A DNA stretch of 64,000 bases from Allacma fusca (Eukaryota > Arthropoda > Collembola > Symphypleona > Sminthuridae). Under the pieces are notes generated by a model. It saw only the letters and a program-made list of their open reading frames with translations, was not told the origin of the DNA and ran no database searches. The position numbers were made by a program, and so were the translations under genes. Where the stretch lies: NCBI GenBank assembly GCA_947179485.1, contig OX359245.1, positions 81,021,067 through 81,085,066 on the forward strand. The letters are read 5' to 3'. Shown here piece after piece: positions 58,970-64,000 of the stretch; position 1 is the stretch's first letter, and each line of letters starts with the position of its first letter.

Positions 58970-59228
58970 ATTCCAACTGCATTTATAAATTTTTACATTC
59001 GAATACCTTATGACTCTAGCGGTATATATGTAGATGCACGAATTATCAGCTTTTCTGGCGCCTTCTAATAACGTGTTGCAATAACTTTTTAATTGTTACA
59101 AACAACCATTAGTATAAACTTTCACAAATGGTCAAATACCAGGATTACGTGTAGGTTAATACGTCTCGAATTTTAACCTCGTAAATGGAGGAACGCGTTT
59201 TGATTGGCTTAAAAGTAACCACGTTATT
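58970..59228. repeat. Segmental duplication C, copy 2
   Basis: Direct, diverged partner of 51,690-51,907, with about 40 bp of additional sequence around 59,120-59,160. Confidence 0.75.
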
Positions 59229-60086
59229 TGTAAGAATTGCATTTATATTACATTACATATAAGTAAGAAATATGCATAGAAAAAAATTTTAAATAACCAA
59301 TTTTAAAATAAATTGTTTTAGGGTTACCATAAAGGAGACAAAAATGTGCACTTCACACGAACATAAAACATGCAATTTGCAGGTCTTGGCGGCAGAGTTT
59401 TCTTTAACTTTTATGTTACTCCTTCCATTTGCGATTAATTGAAAAATATATGCACCAGTAGCACATACAAATATGCCTGTAATTTCATGACGCCTTAGAC
59501 TATCTATTTTGAAGGCAAGGGTGCAAGTGTATTTTTTGCTTCATTACCTTATTTTGACTACAAGCTTGTTAAAGAAAATCCTTGCACCCTATAAATAGGC
59601 TACAAGTAGACCTAAACTTTGGATAGGCGGACACCTTTGAATGGAATTCCATAACGATGGAACTTCAAAGTAGACTTCATCGCAGTAGGCTTGAATATCA
59701 AATGCATAAAAGCAGGTATCGGCTGGTTATATTGAGACAGTGGATCAAAGTAAAAGTGTCCTGTTTTTGTCTTTAAAATTATTATTATCTTTGAAGGAAC
59801 TTATTATTGCTCATTTGTTGGAAGTTTCCACGAAGATAGTTATTAAAGCTTGGTTGAAACGGAAAGACAACGCAGTACTAAGAAACGTTTCACTTCTTAC
59901 GCTCTTCTTAGAAGCATAAGTTTACGAGTAAGGCTGTACCTGACATTGTCAACGGTATAATATTGGAATTTTTGTGAGTATACGGTAGTCTTCTACAGCT
60001 AAAATTAATTATTATTTGTAATTTACACTATGTTGCCAATAATGTTTGGAACTAAATTTGCAGTCATTGACATCTGCCTAACCAGT
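59229..60086. other. Intergenic DNA
   Basis: No feature is recognised. Confidence 0.35.
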
Positions 60087-60133
60087 GTTGGTTTGGTTTA
60101 AACCAAATGATTTAAACCATGGTTTAAACCAAC
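60087..60133. repeat. Nested palindromes of GGTTTAAACC
   Basis: TTTGGTTTAAACCAAA (60,092-60,107) and TTTAAACCATGGTTTAAA (60,111-60,128) are perfect palindromes, enclosed by GTTGGTTT (60,087-60,094) and AAACCAAC (60,126-60,133), so the whole block can fold as one stem or two. It adjoins the inverted copy of the GGTAC element. Confidence 0.85.
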
Positions 60134-60157
60134 ATAGTTAAAAATTACGATGCACTC

Positions 60158-60545
60158 ATGAAAACACGCTGATTATCAAAACACACCTGTAGGTCGGAGA
60201 GAAAGCCGCATACTACACTAGATGCCTCGTAAGATGTATTTCTGTTTGTGAAATTACCCACATTTTCAGGTATTAACTTGTCGGGTCCAGGTAGAAGCTT
60301 TGGAAGGTGGTTGGAAGCTTGTGCCTGTTCCTGTTAGGTACAACCCATAAAATTCCAAGTTTGTACCTGTACCCAACACCTGGTTTTGTACCCAAAATGT
60401 GGGCACATATAGCTAGTACCCATAAAGTACCCATTCAGTTTGGGTACTTAAATAGAGTACATTTTTCAGACCTGGACCTGTACCTTTACCCCAATACTCA
60501 GGTACTACCCCCCCGTAACCATAATACCCGTAACCATACGATGCA
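60158..60545 (-). mobile_element. Partial inverted copy of the 907-bp GGTAC element
   Basis: On the minus strand this matches 37,384 to about 37,770 throughout. It has the terminal TGCATCGTATGGTTAC (one end only), AAGTACCCAAACTGAATGGG, TTTTGGGTACAAAACCAGG, CAGGAACAGGCACAAGCTTCC and AATACCTGAAAATGTGG. The other half and second terminus are missing. This proves the element is a dispersed family and not a local duplication. Confidence 0.85.
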
Positions 60546-61868
60546 TTGCTTGTAAATGGTTTTTACGGTACGGGAGGGAAGAAAAAATCGGATAACGAGT
60601 GGAGTGAGTGAGTAGGAAAAATTGGTCGTACAAAACACCTCAAAACAAAAACGTAAAGCGAGTAGGGGAAATATGAGGCGCTGAGGTATTAGCAAGAGAT
60701 TGATTTGGATAAAACACAAATCCGAACCGTAAACGAAACGAACCGAGGTTTTTGGCAAATATTTTGTCAAAATCCGAACCAAACCGCCATATATTGGTTC
60801 GAATGATTTTAACAACTGGACCGTTGATCGGTTATCGGAATAACTGAAACAGTATTGTACATATTACCAGTGGAAGCTTCATTTGAAGCAAATAAATATT
60901 AATATCTTTTCTGAAAATCATTGTTTTAATAAAATATCGTTTTCACTTAAAACAACTATTACAAATTTCTTGATCAAATTCTAACTATTATTTAACTTCA
61001 AATGACTACTAAAAATTGTAGAACCAAATTTCCAGAAATAACAAATGGTCCCAAACTTGGCATTTCATCCTTTTTTGGAGTTCCATTGCTCCCGGTAATT
61101 TATGATGTTAAAACAGAGTCGTAGGTTTCAACTGATGATATATTAGTTGTTGTAGTAAGACAGTTATTTAGTTTATTATAGAAATTAAACAGTAGTGAGA
61201 AATAATTGCTATGTGATGAGCAAACGTATCCCTGCTTGTGGTCCGTGCGTTAAGCTTTCTAAATATATTGCAGATACATTATGAAACAATCGTTTGTCTT
61301 CTGAAATTCATGCTAAAGCCGTTCTCGATTACGATTTGGTAAACATTTTAGAAAAGAAATTCAAAATCCATTATCCGTCGGTTTAACCGAGCGGATACAT
61401 TTACGTAATCATAACCGAAATTATAAATTCATATTTAAAACCGAAATCCCGTTAGGCATTGACGTATCCGAACGGTATTCGGTTCATCCACGGATCACCC
61501 GTTTCGACTAGCAAGCACACAATGGAAGATGTAATCTCCGGCAGTAGCTTCCCCACTGTATTGTCAATCTTGTCCTTCCATTCTCACATCAAAACGTTAC
61601 AAATTTTGCTTCAGATAATCGTTTTACAGTAATGCAATGCCTGAATCCTCATACTAGTCGTTTTATAATGATCCACATTGATGGCGAATTCTTAGGGGTA
61701 ACCGGAATATAAATTTTCACGAAACATGTATTGTAGTCGTGAAACAAGCAGCTATTTGTAATCAAAAACCACAAAATTCCAATGTGTAAAAAATAAATTC
61801 TTTGTAATTCCTAAAACCTACCAGGTATGCAAGCCGCACGTTTGCAGAGGACAGAAAAACGGTTTTAT
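60546..61868. repeat. Noncoding DNA with AACCGAA word clusters
   Basis: Clusters at 60,710-60,850 (AATCCGAACCGTAAACGAAACGAACCG, then GGTTCG and CGGTTATCGG) and 61,370-61,510 (GGTTTAACCGAGCGG, ATAACCGAAATTATAAATT, CGAACGGTATTCGGTTC) repeat the word ACCGAA and its complement without period. The rest is ordinary AT-rich DNA with no gene. Confidence 0.45.
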
Positions 61869-62106
61869 TTAATTATCAATCCAAATGACCTCGTATCGCC
61901 AGCGCGGGTCCACGGAACGGACTGAAGAAATGTTATGTGTTTTGTTTTGCTGTATATAGTTGAAGTTTGAGATGGGTGGCGGAGGACTTTTTGGTGAAGG
62001 GGGAGTTACTCTGGGCGGAGTTCGTAGTGGAGGTTTCGTGGACGTGTCACTTGAGACATTGGGGAAAGACAAAGGCCACCTAAATTGTCTAATTCGTCGA
62101 TTCCAG

Positions 62107-62284
62107 GAACCCCAAATGGTTTGGATTTTGTAGCTGGGTCAAAGTTTTGTTTTCTACTATTCTCTATTGGTCGACAATATCGGATTCTGAATGCTTACTT
62201 GGACGGAATTGGGTTACTTTGGCAATGCAGTATTAACGGGTTGGGGTCTGGGCTTTTTAGGCAAGGCTGGTTTGTATTACCGAG
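62107..62284 (+). CDS. Possible orphan internal exon
   Basis: An open frame bounded by an acceptor-like CGATTCCAG and a consensus donor CCGAG|GTAAGT. The frame (GTPNGLDFVAGSKFCFLLFS..QYRILNAYLDGIGLLW) stays open exactly to the donor and meets TAA three bases into it. No partner exon, domain or start is identified. A Pro-rich minus-strand frame (61,869-62,072) lies next to it. This is only a candidate. Confidence 0.2.
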
Positions 62285-63410
62285 GTAAGTCATTTGGCTT
62301 ATTAACGATGATGCAACCGTAAAGCGAGCAAAACACATACTTCAAAGCATAAGTTTCAAATATTGTAACTACAGTTTTTCTCCTTTCCTTTTAGTTCGTT
62401 GATAATCCTGGCTTAGTAATCATCTCTGCAGATATAATTTAGTTGAATACAGCACAGACTTACAAATTCAACGAATATAGCACATGCTTAAGGAAATTTG
62501 TGTAAATAAATATTCTTCACTTTTTGCAGAAATTTGGCAGATGTCTTAAAATGCTAATGCATGGATGTATTTGCGAAGTACTTATTTTGTTAGGTTTGCA
62601 AGCTTGGACATTTATGCGGTAGCATCACCCATTGGTTACTTCCCATAGTAGTGATTTTCCTACATAGTTGTTTGAGAGGGATTACAACATATATGCTAAT
62701 ATGTGTAGATAAAAATGTTTTACTATAGGGTAAATCAAATGTAATCCTACGGACATATTAAATGTGTCCATATAAAGGGAATGCTGACTAAGCGGAAACC
62801 ACTATATAGTATATGTATTGATTCAGTTTTAGCAGTTGTCTCGTTTCATTGAACTGGAAGGCGTTGCCCATATCATTTCGTCGTGCATTTTAACGGTATA
62901 CGCGGTAGTAGGTTTCCTTACGTACATCAGCTGCAACTCCAGTTCGAAAGTGTTCCTTTTTCCTCTGATATCATAAGAGTTGCCCTACCAGTCCGTCGCG
63001 AGTGATATTAATTTTGGTCAATTCAATCAACTAGTATTATTATTATCTTGGTTCGAATTAGTTAGTCTGAGCAAGATTTACTCCTCGTGAAAATAATGTG
63101 TGTTACATGCGTAATGTGAAAAATCCTGAACGTTTTCAAGGGACAAATATTTGTTGACGGTTACTTCTCCAAATCAAAGTGAAATTTTCTAGTATAAATC
63201 TCTGGAACACAACAACTCGAGGGCCTAATTACTTGAACCAACAATATAAAATTCCAGTACCGTGTTAGTATTAATAAATCTCTCGAAATACCTTTATTTC
63301 GTAAGATGTCACTGTATTCGGGTTCTGACATGTACAACATAAATAAATTGGAGTATGTTTTTATGCATGTTTTAAATATGTAAAACATATACACAAGTTT
63401 TTTTCCGTAG
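62285..63410. other. Intergenic DNA
   Basis: No feature is recognised. The minus frame 63,161-63,460 has no domain and overlaps the tandem repeat that follows. Confidence 0.35.
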
Positions 63411-63580
63411 GATAGATTGGTTGAAAACGGATAGTATAAACATATTGGCCGGAAGGACATCTGTACATATACGATAGGTTGGTTGAAAATGTATGGTATA
63501 TATATATACGGGCCGGCAGGATGTTTTTACATAGATAGGTTAGTTAATCATGTATGTTTTATACATGTAAGATGACTAAT
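63411..63580. repeat. 62-bp tandem repeat, about 2.7 diverged units
   Basis: Units start with GATAGATTGGTTGAAAACGG (63,411), GATAGGTTGGTTGAAAATGT (63,473) and GATAGGTTAGTTAATCATGT (63,534). The first two continue in parallel through GGCCGGMAGGA and a TACATA end. Confidence 0.85.
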
Positions 63581-64000
63581 GGATGCACGCAGGCCGAACG
63601 TTCTGTAATGAACGTTGATTCGTGACAATACTTTTACACGAAACTTATGGCACATACATATACAGGCAGAAACGTATTTAATAACAACATGCAAATGTAT
63701 TTATTTGTAATATTATAAACGCATATAATACATTTATTTTGTATACATTTATAATAATTATACATTTTATTATTTGTTTTTTATAAATATATAAAATAAT
63801 TTATTTATTCTATACATATGTGTGTATTTATTTAATTAAAACATTACATGAGAGAAATACATTGTTAACACTGCTGAGGTAGCCCTTATGGAATCAGTGT
63901 ACAATCAACTATTTGTGCGTTTGCTGATTGCAACTTCTTGAGCTAACAATGCTACCTTTTGGGTTGATCACGGGCAAACCTAATGAGTGAAGGCTCGTCG
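63581..64000. other. AT-rich noncoding DNA
   Basis: Long AT-rich run with ATTTATTT and ACATATG words at 63,640-63,840. No gene. Confidence 0.4.

Overview
The window is nuclear DNA from an AT-rich eukaryote, almost certainly an arthropod. Genes are split by short introns with GT..AG ends. Small secreted genes have a signal-peptide exon, and a TCAGTTT-type initiator lies shortly upstream of some of them. The mobile elements are animal types: a LINE with PHD finger, endonuclease and reverse transcriptase, THAP-domain DNA transposon remains, and a PIF1-type helicase relic. I cannot name the species.

Layout. Positions 1-19,822 are one uninterrupted 19-bp satellite, about 1,040 monomers, organised into higher-order repeats and running off the left edge. 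It decays over about 100-300 bp into unique DNA. From 20 to 52 kb lies a cluster of at least eight copies of one five-exon gene family on both strands. Three copies are intact (32,284-33,938 +, 38,956-39,856 +, 45,307-46,267 -) and at least five are broken (21.7, 23.8, 41.9, 42.8 minus, 50.3 kb). The predicted products are secreted eight-cysteine proteins of 146-149 residues that resemble the odorant-binding-protein superfamily. The family does not exactly match the classical insect cysteine pattern. Several copies share an upstream 16-bp dyad, TGTGATTNNAATCACA, 366-381 bp before the start codon, and a conserved block in intron 1.

Mobile DNA breaks up the cluster. There is a LINE with an intact 1,062-residue ORF (27.8-31.6 kb, minus), a 907-bp element with 16-bp inverted ends inside a duplicated promoter of the family (37.4-38.3 kb), a second inverted copy at 60.2-60.5 kb, a 149-bp hAT-like MITE (26.9 kb), and a 1.1-kb THAP/P-like element (47.2-48.3 kb). 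Several direct segmental duplications (34.2/36.3, 44.5/46.4, 51.7/59.0 kb) show how the region grew.

From 52.7 to 64 kb there is an unrecognised multi-exon gene (52.7-54.0 kb), a decayed PIF1-like helicase (55.4-56.7 kb), a GC-rich Gly-rich reading frame interrupted by one stop (57.3-57.8 kb), and mostly repeat-rich noncoding DNA. Several unrelated segments (22.3, 37.4, 40.2, 42.1, 49.1, 60.3, 60.7, 61.4 kb) are built from one short word and its reverse complement repeated irregularly. I cannot assign these to a standard class.
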